In this document: positions 44,039-52,963 of the stretch, piece after piece
Position numbering within the stretch: position 1 is the first letter of the stretch
Layout of the letters: every line of letters begins with the position of its first letter
Source of the DNA: Asaia siamensis
GTDB lineage: Bacteria > Pseudomonadota > Alphaproteobacteria > Acetobacterales > Acetobacteraceae
NCBI RefSeq assembly: GCF_014635085.1
Contig: NZ_BMCH01000001.1
Coordinates: forward strand, 527,151 to 591,150
Direction of reading: 5' to 3'
Length of the DNA: 64,000 nt
Program-made: the position numbers and the translations under genes
The notes under the pieces: model-generated
Databases searched by the model: none
Seen by the model: only the letters and a program-made list of their open reading frames with translations
Told to the model about the DNA's origin: nothing

Positions 44039-44923
44039 ATGAGCCGTTACTGCGTCACGGTAACCTGTGAGGCACGGCGTGGGGTCGTTGCCGTGATTTC
44101 CGGCTATCTCGCCGGTAAGGGCTGCAACATCAGCGATAGCGCCCAGTTTGACGATAGCGAGACCAATCGGTTCTTCATGCGCACGAGCTTCGTTGCCGAA
44201 ACCGGGGCATCGCTCGAAGAACTCCGACGTGATTTTGCGCCGCTGGCGGCAGAATACGGCATGGAAGCGACTTTCTACGATGAGGCAGAACGACTCAATG
44301 TCGTCGTCATGGTCTCACGCTTCGGGCACTGCCTGAATGATCTTCTCTATCGGGTCCGTCTCGGTGCGTTGCCGATCAATATCGTTGCCGTCATTTCGAA
44401 CCATCTGGATTTCCAGAAACTCGTCGTCAACCACGATATCCCGTTTCACTACATACGTGTGACCAAAGAGAACAAGGCAGAGGCAGAAGCGCAGCAACTT
44501 CGCATCATTCGAGAGACAGGTGCCGATCTCGTCGTGCTTGCCCGCTACATGCAGGTTCTTTCCGATGATCTGTGCCAGCAGCTTTCGGGTCGCACGATCA
44601 ATATCCATCACTCCTTTCTTCCAAGCTTCAAGGGAGCACATCCCTATCATCAGGCGCATGCGAGGGGCGTGAAGCTCATTGGGGCGACCGCTCATTATGT
44701 TACGGCCGATCTGGATGAAGGGCCGATCATCGAGCAGGATATCATCCGGGTGTCGCATAATCAGTCACCGGAAGACTATGTGGCACTGGGGCGCGATGTC
44801 GAAAGCCAGGTCCTTGCGCGAGCCATTCATGCCCACGCGCATCGGCGTGTCTTCCTGAGCGGCAGGAAAACGATTGTCTTTCCGGCCAGCCCCGGCTCCT
44901 ACGCTTCCTCCTTGCGAGGCTGA
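44039..44923 (+). CDS. purU: formyltetrahydrofolate deformylase
   Basis: Hydrolyses 10-formyltetrahydrofolate to formate and tetrahydrofolate, balancing one-carbon pools. 294 residues from ATG 44039 behind GAGAGGAA. N-terminal ACT domain (CVTVTCEARRGVVAVISGYLAG) and a C-terminal formyltransferase-fold domain with VVMVSRFGHCLNDLLYR, the catalytic TINIHHSFLPSFKGAHPYHQA and the Asp in ADLDEGPIIEQD. The 257 bases upstream contain no gene and no riboswitch that I can recognise. Confidence 0.95.
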   Translation: MSRYCVTVTCEARRGVVAVISGYLAGKGCNISDSAQFDDSETNRFFMRTSFVAETGASLEELRRDFAPLAAEYGMEATFYDEAERLNVVVMVSRFGHCLNDLLYRVRLGALPINIVAVISNHLDFQKLVVNHDIPFHYIRVTKENKAEAEAQQLRIIRETGADLVVLARYMQVLSDDLCQQLSGRTINIHHSFLPSFKGAHPYHQAHARGVKLIGATAHYVTADLDEGPIIEQDIIRVSHNQSPEDYVALGRDVESQVLARAIHAHAHRRVFLSGRKTIVFPASPGSYASSLRG

Positions 44924-45033
44924 TCAGGCATCAGGCATTCGCGAGAGGCAGTATTGACCAGAGGTCAGCACTGCCTCACCGCCGAGAGTTCTGCCGGAAG
45001 CGGGTAGATCCGTTACTTAAAACACAGCCCCAT

Positions 45034-45594
45034 TCAGGCGGCTTGCTGATCCGAGACTGGTGCAGCGGGTTCGCGATCTGTGATGTGTCTAGCACCTGGG
45101 AAAGGGCTCGGCATCAATTCCCTGCGCATCAGTTCAATGACCCAGGCCCAGAGCATGTGACCGATTGTTTCGGAAAACATCTCGGCGCGCGGGAGGTTCC
45201 ATAACGCTGGTGCCCAGTGTCCGGCGGGCAGCACCATGCCGTGGAAGACGAGTGTCACGACCAGGCCAAATACCACGCCCTGTCCCATGGCGATGCGCGG
45301 AAAACGGATCCAGAGCACGCAATAGAGAAGGGCAAAGAAAATCGAGAACAGATGGTGCACCACCAGGACGCCGCCGGGCACGATATGCCCGGAATAGACA
45401 TAAATGAGATGGTCGACATTTACGCCGAGATCGCGAAGCATTTCGGCGGGCGGGCTGGCGCGATCCGGCGTGCGGGGTGGCAGGGGGACTTCCGTGCCCC
45501 ATTTCACGAAGCTGGAGAGATTTCCCCCGACAAATCCCGCCCATAGGGCGGGAAGCAGCAAGGCCTTGCCTGTCGTGCGGTTGGTGAGCGTCAT
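45034..45594 (-). CDS. YagU family inner membrane protein (DUF1440)
   Basis: 186-residue membrane protein that matches E. coli YagU in its start (GFVGGNLSSFVKWGTEVPLPPRTPDR), the GHIVPGGVLVVHHLFSIFFALLY segment and the VFHGMVLPAGHWAPALWNLP stretch. YagU has been linked to acid tolerance in E. coli. It overlaps the preceding beta-propeller gene by 4 bases, so it is the last gene of a three-gene operon, an unusual partnership that may tie it to aldonic acid formation. Confidence 0.88.
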   Translation of the reverse strand: MTLTNRTTGKALLLPALWAGFVGGNLSSFVKWGTEVPLPPRTPDRASPPAEMLRDLGVNVDHLIYVYSGHIVPGGVLVVHHLFSIFFALLYCVLWIRFPRIAMGQGVVFGLVVTLVFHGMVLPAGHWAPALWNLPRAEMFSETIGHMLWAWVIELMRRELMPSPFPGARHITDREPAAPVSDQQAA

Positions 45595-46742
45595 TTTTTC
45601 TGAGTCGGGCAGGGTGGAAGAGACAGGCGATAGATCGTGGTTGCGCCGCGCAGGGGGCGACTGTTCTTGAAGGCGATCTCGTCGAGACGAGAGTCGGAGA
45701 TGTAGAGCCAGTTATTGGCGATCGCGAAGCCGTCTGCCCAGTCGAGCACGTCAGGATTGTCGTAAACCTTCTGTGTCTGGGGTGTCTTTGCCCCTTCAGG
45801 GAAAGTCAGGGCATAGAGCCCGTGATTCTCGATATCGCCAACCCAGAGCCGGTTGCAGGCATCCATCTCTATCCCGCCGCTCATGACCGACTGGCCGAGA
45901 TATTGGGCTTTCTTGTCCAACTCGGCGTCGCTCAGATGGGCGTTGCGCAGATCGGGCGTCGCAATGCGCCAGTAATGATGGTCGGTCAGCGGGCGGTAGT
46001 AAAGCCAGGCGCGGTCAGGTGAGAGGGCAATGCCATCATCCTGTGTGACAGGCAGGCTACCGTCTTTCTTGCGGGCGAGTTCACCATAGATATGTAGATG
46101 CTGTTCCGGGTCTGCGATACCAGAGCGTGTGTTGGCAAGCACCAGACGATAGGCGCCCGTATCGAGATCCATCACCACCAGCCCGCCGCGGCCCCATTCA
46201 TTGGTGATATAGGCGGTGCGTGTGCGTGTATCCACGCGCACGTCGTTCAGTGAGTCGGCGGGGGTGATATCCGACCCGAAATGGTAGATCTGGATCAGTC
46301 TTCCTGTCTCGGCGTCAAATTCAGCAAGCTTTGGTGGCAGCACTTTCTGATCGACTGAGGGAAGAGACGAGTCCAGCACCCAGAGATGATTCTGATCATC
46401 GACCCACAGAGCAGGAACCGATACCCAGAGCTCGCGATCGGTCGGGTTATTTTCGAAGTGGTTCCAGTTTTTGTCGGGGAAGGGGATCAGCGCGCCGGTT
46501 TTCGGGTCGATGCGCACCACGCTGGCGCTATACCGCTTCATGGTCGCTGGCGCCGATGCATAGACGATGCCCGAGCGGGAGACGCCGACGCCGATCATGT
46601 TGAAATCCGCTGGAAAGCGTTTGACGATTTCAAGCGTCGGCTGGGTCGCAGCATTGTCAGAATCTGGCTGGGGCAGACCGGCCGCAAAAGACGGGGTTGC
46701 GAAGCTCGCAGAGGCGAGAAGGGCAGCAAGCAGTTTTTTCAT
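45591..46742 (-). CDS. exported Yellow/major royal jelly-like beta-propeller protein
   Basis: 383 residues from ATG 46742 with a Sec signal peptide (MKKLLAALLASASFATPSFA). The body follows the Yellow/MRJP (dopachrome-tautomerase-related) six-bladed propeller pattern: VDDQNHLWVLDSS, SLNDVRVDTRTRTAYITNEWGRGGLVVMDLDTG, DGIALSPDRAWLYYRPLTDHHYWRI, GGIEMDACNRLWVGDIENHGLY and WADGFAIANNWLYISDSRLDEIAF. Bacterial members are of uncertain function; a lactonase or sugar-binding role is plausible because the gene is translationally coupled (ATGA) to a gluconolactonase-type gene. Confidence 0.85.
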   Translation of the reverse strand: MKKLLAALLASASFATPSFAAGLPQPDSDNAATQPTLEIVKRFPADFNMIGVGVSRSGIVYASAPATMKRYSASVVRIDPKTGALIPFPDKNWNHFENNPTDRELWVSVPALWVDDQNHLWVLDSSLPSVDQKVLPPKLAEFDAETGRLIQIYHFGSDITPADSLNDVRVDTRTRTAYITNEWGRGGLVVMDLDTGAYRLVLANTRSGIADPEQHLHIYGELARKKDGSLPVTQDDGIALSPDRAWLYYRPLTDHHYWRIATPDLRNAHLSDAELDKKAQYLGQSVMSGGIEMDACNRLWVGDIENHGLYALTFPEGAKTPQTQKVYDNPDVLDWADGFAIANNWLYISDSRLDEIAFKNSRPLRGATTIYRLSLPPCPTQKK

Positions 46743-47965
46743 GACAATCCGGCCCCTTGCGTGGCGACATCGAGAGTGAAGATCGTATTTTCGGCGCACA
46801 TGAACAGGCGATCGCGCTGAGTGCCCCCAAAAGTCAGGTTGGATACGCTGCGTGGCAGGCGAAGCCGCCCGATCATCTTGCCTGCAGGATTATAGACGAA
46901 CACGCCGCAGAGCCCGAGCGGACCATTGGCCGCCACCCAGAGATTGCCGAGCCTGTCTGCCTTGATTCCATCAGGCATGAGTTTGTGGCCGCCAAGGCTC
47001 ATGTCGGCAAAGACCCGCTGGTTCGTCAGCGCGCCATTACGCACGTCAAACGCATAGATATTGCGATAGCCGCCCCCTTTGGGGCTGGCCGCACCTTTCT
47101 CGCTTGAGACAATATAAAGTGTTTTCTCGTCGGGCGAAAAACACAGCCCGTTCGGACCGGCAAGATCGGCCCCTGTCAGAACGCTGGTGAGCTTGAGTGT
47201 CTGCGGGTCGAGATGGAAGACATGCGTCTCCTGATGATGCAGTCCCCCAATCTGCTCGGTGGCCTCAAGATCGAGATTCCATGTCAGATTCCCTTTGCCA
47301 GGATCGCCGTTGACCGGTGCATCGGGGTGCCCCTCCCAAAGACGGTCACCATAAGGCGGATCGGTAAACCAGATCCCGCCCTGTGCATCGACCACGATAT
47401 CGTTTGGCGAGTTGAGACGCTTGCCCTCAAAGCTCTCGGCAAGGACCGTGCACCGCCCGTCATGCTCCCAGCGGATCACGCGCCTCATGCCGTGCTCGCA
47501 GGTAATGAGGCGCCCGTCATGGTCGAATGTATTGCCGTTGGAGTGATAGCTTTCCTTGCGGAACACCGTCATCGACCGTTCTTCCGGCAGATAGCGATAT
47601 TGCGTGCTCCCCATGACGTCGCTGACGATCAGGAAACGCCCGTCGCTCGACCATGCAGGGCCTTCGAACCACAGCGTTCTGCCTTTCCAGGCCTGAACCA
47701 GCGGGGCGTTATCGAGAATGACGGCCGAGAAGGACGGATCGTAGAAAATGATATCAGGGTCGGGCGTGAACGAGACCGGCGCGTCAGGCCCCCAGATTCT
47801 TGGCGGGGTGCTGATGACGCTTGGCGGGGCAATGGCCTCATCCTGACCGGCGGCTCGGGCTTTGCCTGCGAAAAGCGCCCCACCCAGGGCCGCGGCTCCA
47901 AGGCCAAGGGCGGATCGGCGCGATAGCGGACCGGAGGGGAGGAGAGTGTTTTCTGGAAGGCTCAT
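46739..47965 (-). CDS. SMP-30/gluconolactonase family protein, Tat-type signal
   Basis: Predicted periplasmic lactonase of 408 residues. The N-terminus has a twin-arginine signal (SRRSALGLGAAALGGALFAG, cleavage after KARA). The SMP-30 propeller shows FEGPAWSSDGRFLIVSD with a metal-binding Glu, HSNGNTFDHDGRLITCEHG, KRLNSPNDIVVDAQGGIWFTDPPYG with Asn and Asp ligands, and LMPDGIKADRLGNLWVA. In acetic acid bacteria membrane dehydrogenases form aldonolactones in the periplasm; this enzyme would open them. First gene of the operon with the Yellow-like and YagU genes. Confidence 0.9.
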   Translation of the reverse strand: MSLPENTLLPSGPLSRRSALGLGAAALGGALFAGKARAAGQDEAIAPPSVISTPPRIWGPDAPVSFTPDPDIIFYDPSFSAVILDNAPLVQAWKGRTLWFEGPAWSSDGRFLIVSDVMGSTQYRYLPEERSMTVFRKESYHSNGNTFDHDGRLITCEHGMRRVIRWEHDGRCTVLAESFEGKRLNSPNDIVVDAQGGIWFTDPPYGDRLWEGHPDAPVNGDPGKGNLTWNLDLEATEQIGGLHHQETHVFHLDPQTLKLTSVLTGADLAGPNGLCFSPDEKTLYIVSSEKGAASPKGGGYRNIYAFDVRNGALTNQRVFADMSLGGHKLMPDGIKADRLGNLWVAANGPLGLCGVFVYNPAGKMIGRLRLPRSVSNLTFGGTQRDRLFMCAENTIFTLDVATQGAGLS

Positions 47966-48391
47966 GGTCTGGCTCGTCTTTGAAACGGGGCGCCCGCTAT
48001 AGAAAAACGGCGCGTGGCGAGAGAGAAAACGATTCAGTCTGGGATCTCGTCAGGGCGAGTCGCATTAAAAATAAGTAATCGCGCCTGGAGCATGAGCAAA
48101 AGAGCGAAGAAAGAATTCCCCGATCAGAAAAACGGATCGTGCCTTTGAGGATTCACGGGGGCTACGTGCCTGATAAGCGCGTCTTCAACGCCACTTACAC
48201 TGGCGCATCTGCCTTGCGTTACGCGAGGGGCGTTTGTCTGGGGTGCTTCTCGTGGAATGAAGATATAGGCTGCTGGAGCCGTATCCTGTGTCTCGCTCTA
48301 TATCGAATAATTGAATGCGTCGGCCGCGCTGCTCTGCGGCGCTCATGGTATCTGACCGGGTTCCATCAAAGCGATAAGCGTAACAGTGATC
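47966..48391. other. divergent intergenic region, 426 bases
   Basis: Lies between the gluconolactonase-like and kptA genes, which point away from each other, so it should hold both promoters. A frame open across 48139-48441 has no sensible protein character. No strong palindrome, riboswitch or RNA gene was recognised. Confidence 0.5.
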
Positions 48392-48936
48392 ATGAAAGAC
48401 AATCAGGTTTCGAGACTGCTTTCTCTGGTTCTGCGTCATGAGCCGGGAAAGATAGGTATTGTGCTCGATAATCACGGGTGGACCGATATTGCCGATCTGC
48501 TGCGATTGGCGAACAATGCTGGCTATGTCTTTGATCGCGACACGCTGCTTCGGGTCGTGGCGACGAGTGATAAGCAGCGCTTCACCATTTCTCCGGATGG
48601 GAAGCTGATCAGGGCGGCACAGGGGCATTCGGTTCAGGTCGATCTGAACCTGCCCGTCAGCCAGCCCCCTGCCAGATTGTGGCACGGCACGGCCCGGCCC
48701 GAAAAAATATTGAATCGATTTTGCGCGAGGGCCTCAACCCGGGGCGGCGGCAGATGGTCCATCTGTCGAGCGATGTGGATACTGCAAAACGCGTTGGCGC
48801 AAGGCACGGCGAAGCCATCGTCCTTACCGTCGATACGGCGTCGATGTACGAAGAAGGGATGGCGTTTTACCAGGCTGAAAACGGCGTCTGGCTCGTCGCT
48901 TCTGTTCCTGCGGCCTATCTCGCAGTCGAGGAATAA
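48392..48936 (+). pseudogene. kptA: RNA 2'-phosphotransferase, frameshifted in an A tract
   Basis: KptA/Tpt1 transfers the 2'-phosphate of spliced RNA to NAD. The N-terminal half is intact: VSRLLSLVLRHEP (catalytic Arg-His), DNHGWTDIADLL, SPDGKLIRAAQGHSV and RLWHGTARPE. After GAAAAAATA (six A at 48702-48707) the frame is lost; one base back it continues as KNIESILREGLNPGRRQMVHLSS, AKRVGARHGEAIVLTVDT, MYEEGMAFYQAENGVWLVASVPAAYL up to 48936. A seventh A would restore one 182-residue protein of the normal length. Recent deletion, slippage-prone tract, or sequencing error. Start ATG 48392. Confidence 0.85.
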
Positions 48937-48980
48937 ACCGGTTTGTTGACGCTTTGAGTTTTGCGGTGCTGAAACGCCTT

Positions 48981-49013
48981 CTTCCGGCACCCGCCCAAGC
49001 CGGGTGCCGGAAG
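48981..49013. terminator. strong hairpin between convergent genes
   Basis: A 13-bp perfect stem, CTTCCGGCACCCG with CGGGTGCCGGAAG, over a 7-base loop. It lies between kptA and the convergent monooxygenase gene. No T tract on either side, but the stem is strong enough to serve both transcripts. Confidence 0.7.
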
Positions 49014-49057
49014 TCGGACTGACGTCTCGATTGGCGCTGTTTGATCTGCTGGTCAGA

Positions 49058-49354
49058 TCAGCCCTCTACGCGATATCCCTTGAACAGGAAAACCGGGCCG
49101 AAGGCGTAGCTGTCGACCAGCTCGTAGAAACGGGCGACGGTCTCGTTTTTCGAATGCTGAATGAAGGCTTCTTCATTCGTATAGACTTCGTCCAGATAGA
49201 AACGATTGCGGTTGTTCTCATCGCGGATGAGCTCGAAGCGCAGCGTGTCCGGCTCTTTCTTCAAAGAGTCATTGGCATCGAACAGACCGGCGCTGATGAA
49301 TGCATCGCGCTTGTCAGAAGGAACGTCGAACTGCACTACAACATGATAGGTCAT
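49058..49354 (-). CDS. antibiotic biosynthesis monooxygenase (ABM) domain protein
   Basis: 98-residue ferredoxin-fold dimeric protein of the ABM/YgiN group, which includes cofactor-free monooxygenases and quinol oxidases. Pattern: YHVVVQFDVPSDKRDAFISA, DTLRFELIRDENNRNRFYLDEVYTNEEAFIQHSKNETVARFYELV. Ribosome site AGGAG before ATG 49354. Divergent from a LysR regulator with a 21-base interrupted palindrome between, so it is probably the LysR target. Confidence 0.85.
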   Translation of the reverse strand: MTYHVVVQFDVPSDKRDAFISAGLFDANDSLKKEPDTLRFELIRDENNRNRFYLDEVYTNEEAFIQHSKNETVARFYELVDSYAFGPVFLFKGYRVEG

Positions 49355-49420
49355 GTTTATCTCCTCAGGGTTAAATCGCTTGCTGCGATCTCAAGAGGCA
49401 CGCTAGGACGCTATTTCGAT

Positions 49421-49441
49421 CATTAAAAGTGATTGTTAATG
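49421..49441. promoter_or_regulatory. LysR-type binding site candidate
   Basis: CATTAA-N9-TTAATG, a perfect 6-bp inverted repeat in the 115-base gap between the divergent monooxygenase and LysR genes. It contains the T-N11-A arrangement typical for LysR regulators and lies 29 bases before the regulator start. Confidence 0.6.
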
Positions 49442-49469
49442 ACTAAATCGTTCATAAAAAGAGAAGATA

Positions 49470-50327
49470 TTGAAGCTTTCCCAACTCGCTTTTTTCTGTG
49501 CCGTGGTCGAGCAGGGCACGGTCGCCGCAGCAGCAGCCCAGCTTAACTGTGTCTCGTCCAATATCACCACGCGTGTGCGCGAACTGGAGGATCTCCTGGG
49601 GGTCTCGCTGTTCAGCCGTGAGAAAAACCGCCTGCTCGTTACGCCGGAGGGAAGGCTTTTCTACCAAAAGGCCAAACAGGTGCTGGCAATGGCGCAGGAA
49701 GCCCGCGCGCTTTTCAAGGACGATGCGGAGCGAGGAGTCATACGGGTAGGCGCGCTGGATGTAGCCCTGACGAATCACCTGCCTGAGCGTATAGCGCGTT
49801 ACAGGGCCAATACGCCTCATGTAGAGCTGCATATTCGCCCCGAACCATCGCTCATGCTTGAGCAATTGCTGATGGATGGTGAGCTGGATCTGATTTTGAC
49901 TGACGGGCCGATCATTCATCCGCTTCTGGTCAGTCGTCTGGCCTTTCGCGAGCGGCTTGTGCTGGTGACGCCAAAAGCCCTGAGCGCGCCGACAGTCGAC
50001 GACCTGTCCAGAATGGAGCTCTATGTCTTTGGTCAGACCTGTCACTATCGGCGACAGGTGGATGGTTATCTTGAGACCAGCAAGATCAAACCGAGATCGG
50101 TCATGGAAATCGAGTCATTCTCCAGCATCTTCGCCTGCATCGAAGCGGGGGTCGGGTTTTCGTGCCTGCCGGAGAGCGTTGTTGAACAGGCAGTCACGAG
50201 GCACGGAAAAATCCATTTCGAGCGCACGGATAGTCTGGAATCGAGCGATATCTATTATGTCTGGCGCAAGAATTACACCTCGCCCTTGATACATAGGCTT
50301 ATCGAAAGCCTTGAGCAGGAACTCTGA
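49470..50327 (+). CDS. LysR family transcriptional regulator
   Basis: 285-residue regulator. N-terminal winged helix-turn-helix: KLSQLAFFCAVVEQGTVAAAAAQLNCVSSNITTRVRELEDLLGVSLFSREKNRLLVTPEG; C-terminal periplasmic-binding-like effector domain. It starts at TTG 49470 behind AGAGAAG; there is no ATG that keeps the DNA-binding helix. Likely controls the adjacent ABM protein and itself. Effector unknown. Confidence 0.92.
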   Translation: MKLSQLAFFCAVVEQGTVAAAAAQLNCVSSNITTRVRELEDLLGVSLFSREKNRLLVTPEGRLFYQKAKQVLAMAQEARALFKDDAERGVIRVGALDVALTNHLPERIARYRANTPHVELHIRPEPSLMLEQLLMDGELDLILTDGPIIHPLLVSRLAFRERLVLVTPKALSAPTVDDLSRMELYVFGQTCHYRRQVDGYLETSKIKPRSVMEIESFSSIFACIEAGVGFSCLPESVVEQAVTRHGKIHFERTDSLESSDIYYVWRKNYTSPLIHRLIESLEQEL

Positions 50328-50372
50328 CAGATCCGGAACCCTTGCGGAAACAAGAGGGTAGCAGGGCGAAAA

Positions 50373-50402
50373 GGGCCGGAAACAGCTCCGGCCCCGGCTT
50401 TT
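50373..50402 (+). terminator. terminator of the LysR gene
   Basis: GGGCCGGA pairs with TCCGGCCC over AACAGC, then CGGCTTTT. A second 8-bp stem GAAACCGA/TCGGTTTC follows at 50413-50451 with ATTTTT behind it. Both lie in the gap convergent with glpK. Confidence 0.65.
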
Positions 50403-50458
50403 GAAGCAGAGAGAAACCGATACGATAAAAGGGTTTCCTCGCGTCGGTTTCAGATTTT

Positions 50459-51955
50459 TCAATGGGCTTGTGGGGTCAGTGTGCGGCGTACCGCATCCTG
50501 CCAGCCGCGCAGAAGTTCGATGCGAAGCGCAGGCTCGATTTTGGGCTCGAAAAGCCTTTCCTGCGTCCAGATGGTGGTGATTTCCTCAAGCGAGTTCCAG
50601 ACGCCGGTTGCCAGACCGGCCAGAAAGGCGGCACCCAGAGCCGTGGTTTCGAGGTCGGACGGGCGCTGTACCTTGGTGTCGAGAATATTGGCGAGAAACT
50701 GCGAGAACCAGTCATTGGCCGACATGCCCCCGTCGATACGCAGGGTCTGGGCTTGCATGGCGCCATCTTCACGCATTGCATGGGCCAGGTCGAAAGTCTG
50801 ATACGCAACCGATTCCAGTGCGGCGCGGGCTATATGGGCCTCGGTCGAGCCCAAAGTAAGGCCGCAGATGAGCCCGCGCGCATCGGGGTCCCAATGAGGC
50901 GCGCCGAGGCCCACGAAGCCCGGGACCATATATACCCCATGACTGTCAGGCACGCGGGTTGCCATGTCATCTGTCTGAGAGGCGTGGGTGATCAGATGCA
51001 GCCCGTCACGCAGCCATTTGATGGCAGCACCTGCCACGAAAATCGAGCCTTCCAGCGCGTAGGTCGTCTTGCCGTTGATGCGATAACCGATGGTCGTGAG
51101 CAGGCGATGATGCGAGGTGACCGGTTTATCGCCCGTATTGAGCAGCATGAAGCAGCCCGTGCCATAGGTTGCTTTCGCCATGCCGGGTTCGAAACAGGCC
51201 TGCCCCACGAGGGCCGCATGCTGATCGCCCGCCATGCCGCCGATGGGAATGGATGCACCAAACAGATCTGGCGCCGTCATGCCGAGTTGTCCGCTATTGT
51301 CGCACAGCTTCGGCAGAAGGGCCGCCGGGACACGGAACAGGGCCAGCAGATCGGCGTCCCAGTCCTGCGTGTGGATATTGAACAGGGCCGTGCGGCTGGC
51401 ATTGGTCACGTCGGTTGCATGAACGGCGCCGCCGGTCAGACGCCAGAGCAGGAAGCTGTCGATCGTGCCCATGGCCAGTTCGCCAGCTTCGGCGCGGTCG
51501 CGCAGCCCTGAGACGTTATCGAGCAGCCAGGTGATCTTGCTGGCAGAAAAATAGGGGTCAAGCAGCAGGCCGGTCTTGGCGCGAACGATTTCTTCTGCCC
51601 CATCGCGCTTGAGTTCGGCACAGAACGGAGCCGTCCGGCGGTCCTGCCAGACAATGGCGCGATGCACCGGCTTGCCGGTGGCGCGCTCCCACAAGACGAT
51701 GGTCTCGCGCTGGCTCGTGATACCCAGGCCAGCGATGTAATCAACCCCGCCGGAGGCAGCAATGGCCTCGCGCGCTGTCTCGAGCGCATCGCGCCAGATA
51801 TCCTCGACATCATGCTCTACCCAGCCGGGAGCCGGGTAATGCTGGGCAAATTCGCGGCGCGACAGGGAGAGGGCTTTCGCCTTGTTGTCGAAAACGATGC
51901 TGCGCGTCGAGGTCGTGCCCTGGTCGATGGCAAGGATATGGGTCTTCTGGGTCAT
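50459..51955 (-). CDS. glpK: glycerol kinase
   Basis: Phosphorylates glycerol to glycerol 3-phosphate with ATP. 498 residues of the FGGY family: [15 protein letters not shown] at the N-terminus, [63 protein letters not shown], and the C-terminal [21 protein letters not shown]. Start ATG 51955, just behind AGGAGG; the frame extends 7 codons upstream through the ribosome site and should not be used. Last gene of glpR-D-F-K. Confidence 0.97.
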   Translation of the reverse strand: MTQKTHILAIDQGTTSTRSIVFDNKAKALSLSRREFAQHYPAPGWVEHDVEDIWRDALETAREAIAASGGVDYIAGLGITSQRETIVLWERATGKPVHRAIVWQDRRTAPFCAELKRDGAEEIVRAKTGLLLDPYFSASKITWLLDNVSGLRDRAEAGELAMGTIDSFLLWRLTGGAVHATDVTNASRTALFNIHTQDWDADLLALFRVPAALLPKLCDNSGQLGMTAPDLFGASIPIGGMAGDQHAALVGQACFEPGMAKATYGTGCFMLLNTGDKPVTSHHRLLTTIGYRINGKTTYALEGSIFVAGAAIKWLRDGLHLITHASQTDDMATRVPDSHGVYMVPGFVGLGAPHWDPDARGLICGLTLGSTEAHIARAALESVAYQTFDLAHAMREDGAMQAQTLRIDGGMSANDWFSQFLANILDTKVQRPSDLETTALGAAFLAGLATGVWNSLEEITTIWTQERLFEPKIEPALRIELLRGWQDAVRRTLTPQAH

Positions 51956-52019
51956 GGGGGAAACTCCTCCTGGCATCCGTGGGATGCGCAGTGAATATGA
52001 GGCGGCAGAGGGGCGTGGT

Positions 52020-52916
52020 TCAGGGAGCAGGCGTTACGCTGTTGGGCGCCATATAGACTGGCTCGGCACGGGGCGGGGCGGCGGTTGTCGGCGCCCGATC
52101 GGGCACAGGGGGCGCCGGGAGATCCGCTGTGTAATTCGGCATGAAGGGACGAAGGGTAAACTGATAGATGCCCGCGCCGACAACACCACCGACAAGCGGG
52201 CCTGCAATCGGCACCCACCAGTAATGTTGCGGAGACGGAAAGGCCGAGGCACCCCAGCCGGCGAAGAAGGCGAAGGTGCGCGGGCCGAAGTCACGTGCAG
52301 GGTTGATGGCCCAGGCATCGAGAAAACCGGATGAGGCGCCAATGGCCGCAACCAGTAGTCCGATAATGAGCGCGCCGGAATTCGCCTGCGGGGCCATGGT
52401 GTTATACTGGCAGGTAATGGCGAAGATGCCGAAGACCAGCACACCCGTCAGCACAATCTGCACCACGAAGGAATGCATGGCTGTCACGGCAAGGCCGGGA
52501 TGGGTGAAGAACACGCCCGCTGCACCCCCATCGCCTGCGCGGGTGAAATGATGGGTCAGGTTGTAATGGTCGATGACAGGATGGAAATTGAGATAGACCA
52601 CGGCGGCACCGGCAATGCCGCCCAGCACTTGTGCGGCGCAGTAGGGCAGAACCTTTTTCCATGAGAAACCGCGATAGAGTGCGAGGGCCAGAGTGACGGC
52701 GGGGTTTGCATGGGTGCCACTGACAGCCCCGGTTGCATAAATCGCAAAGGTGACGCCAAGCCCCCACACAATGGCCACGCCCCAATAGGCGTTCTGATAA
52801 GGGTTGGGATCGTAAAGCACGATCATCGCCGCGACGCTGTCGCCGAAAATGATGATGATCATGACGGCGATGAATTCGGCGATCAGCTCGCCGAGATAGC
52901 GTTTTCTTTCTGACAT
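52020..52916 (-). CDS. glpF: glycerol uptake facilitator (aquaglyceroporin)
   Basis: Six-helix MIP channel for glycerol diffusion across the inner membrane. Both NPA boxes are visible: [18 protein letters not shown] and [13 protein letters not shown], with the glycerol-type Asp after the second box (PARD). 298 residues; the C-terminal tail of about 45 residues is rich in Pro and Ala ([20 protein letters not shown]) and longer than in E. coli. Lies 47 bases after glpD and 64 before glpK. Confidence 0.96.
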   Translation of the reverse strand: MSERKRYLGELIAEFIAVMIIIIFGDSVAAMIVLYDPNPYQNAYWGVAIVWGLGVTFAIYATGAVSGTHANPAVTLALALYRGFSWKKVLPYCAAQVLGGIAGAAVVYLNFHPVIDHYNLTHHFTRAGDGGAAGVFFTHPGLAVTAMHSFVVQIVLTGVLVFGIFAITCQYNTMAPQANSGALIIGLLVAAIGASSGFLDAWAINPARDFGPRTFAFFAGWGASAFPSPQHYWWVPIAGPLVGGVVGAGIYQFTLRPFMPNYTADLPAPPVPDRAPTTAAPPRAEPVYMAPNSVTPAP

Positions 52917-52963
52917 GAGAGTCTGTCCGTCAGCCAGAGTGAGGGGGGAGCGGGTGGAAGAGG

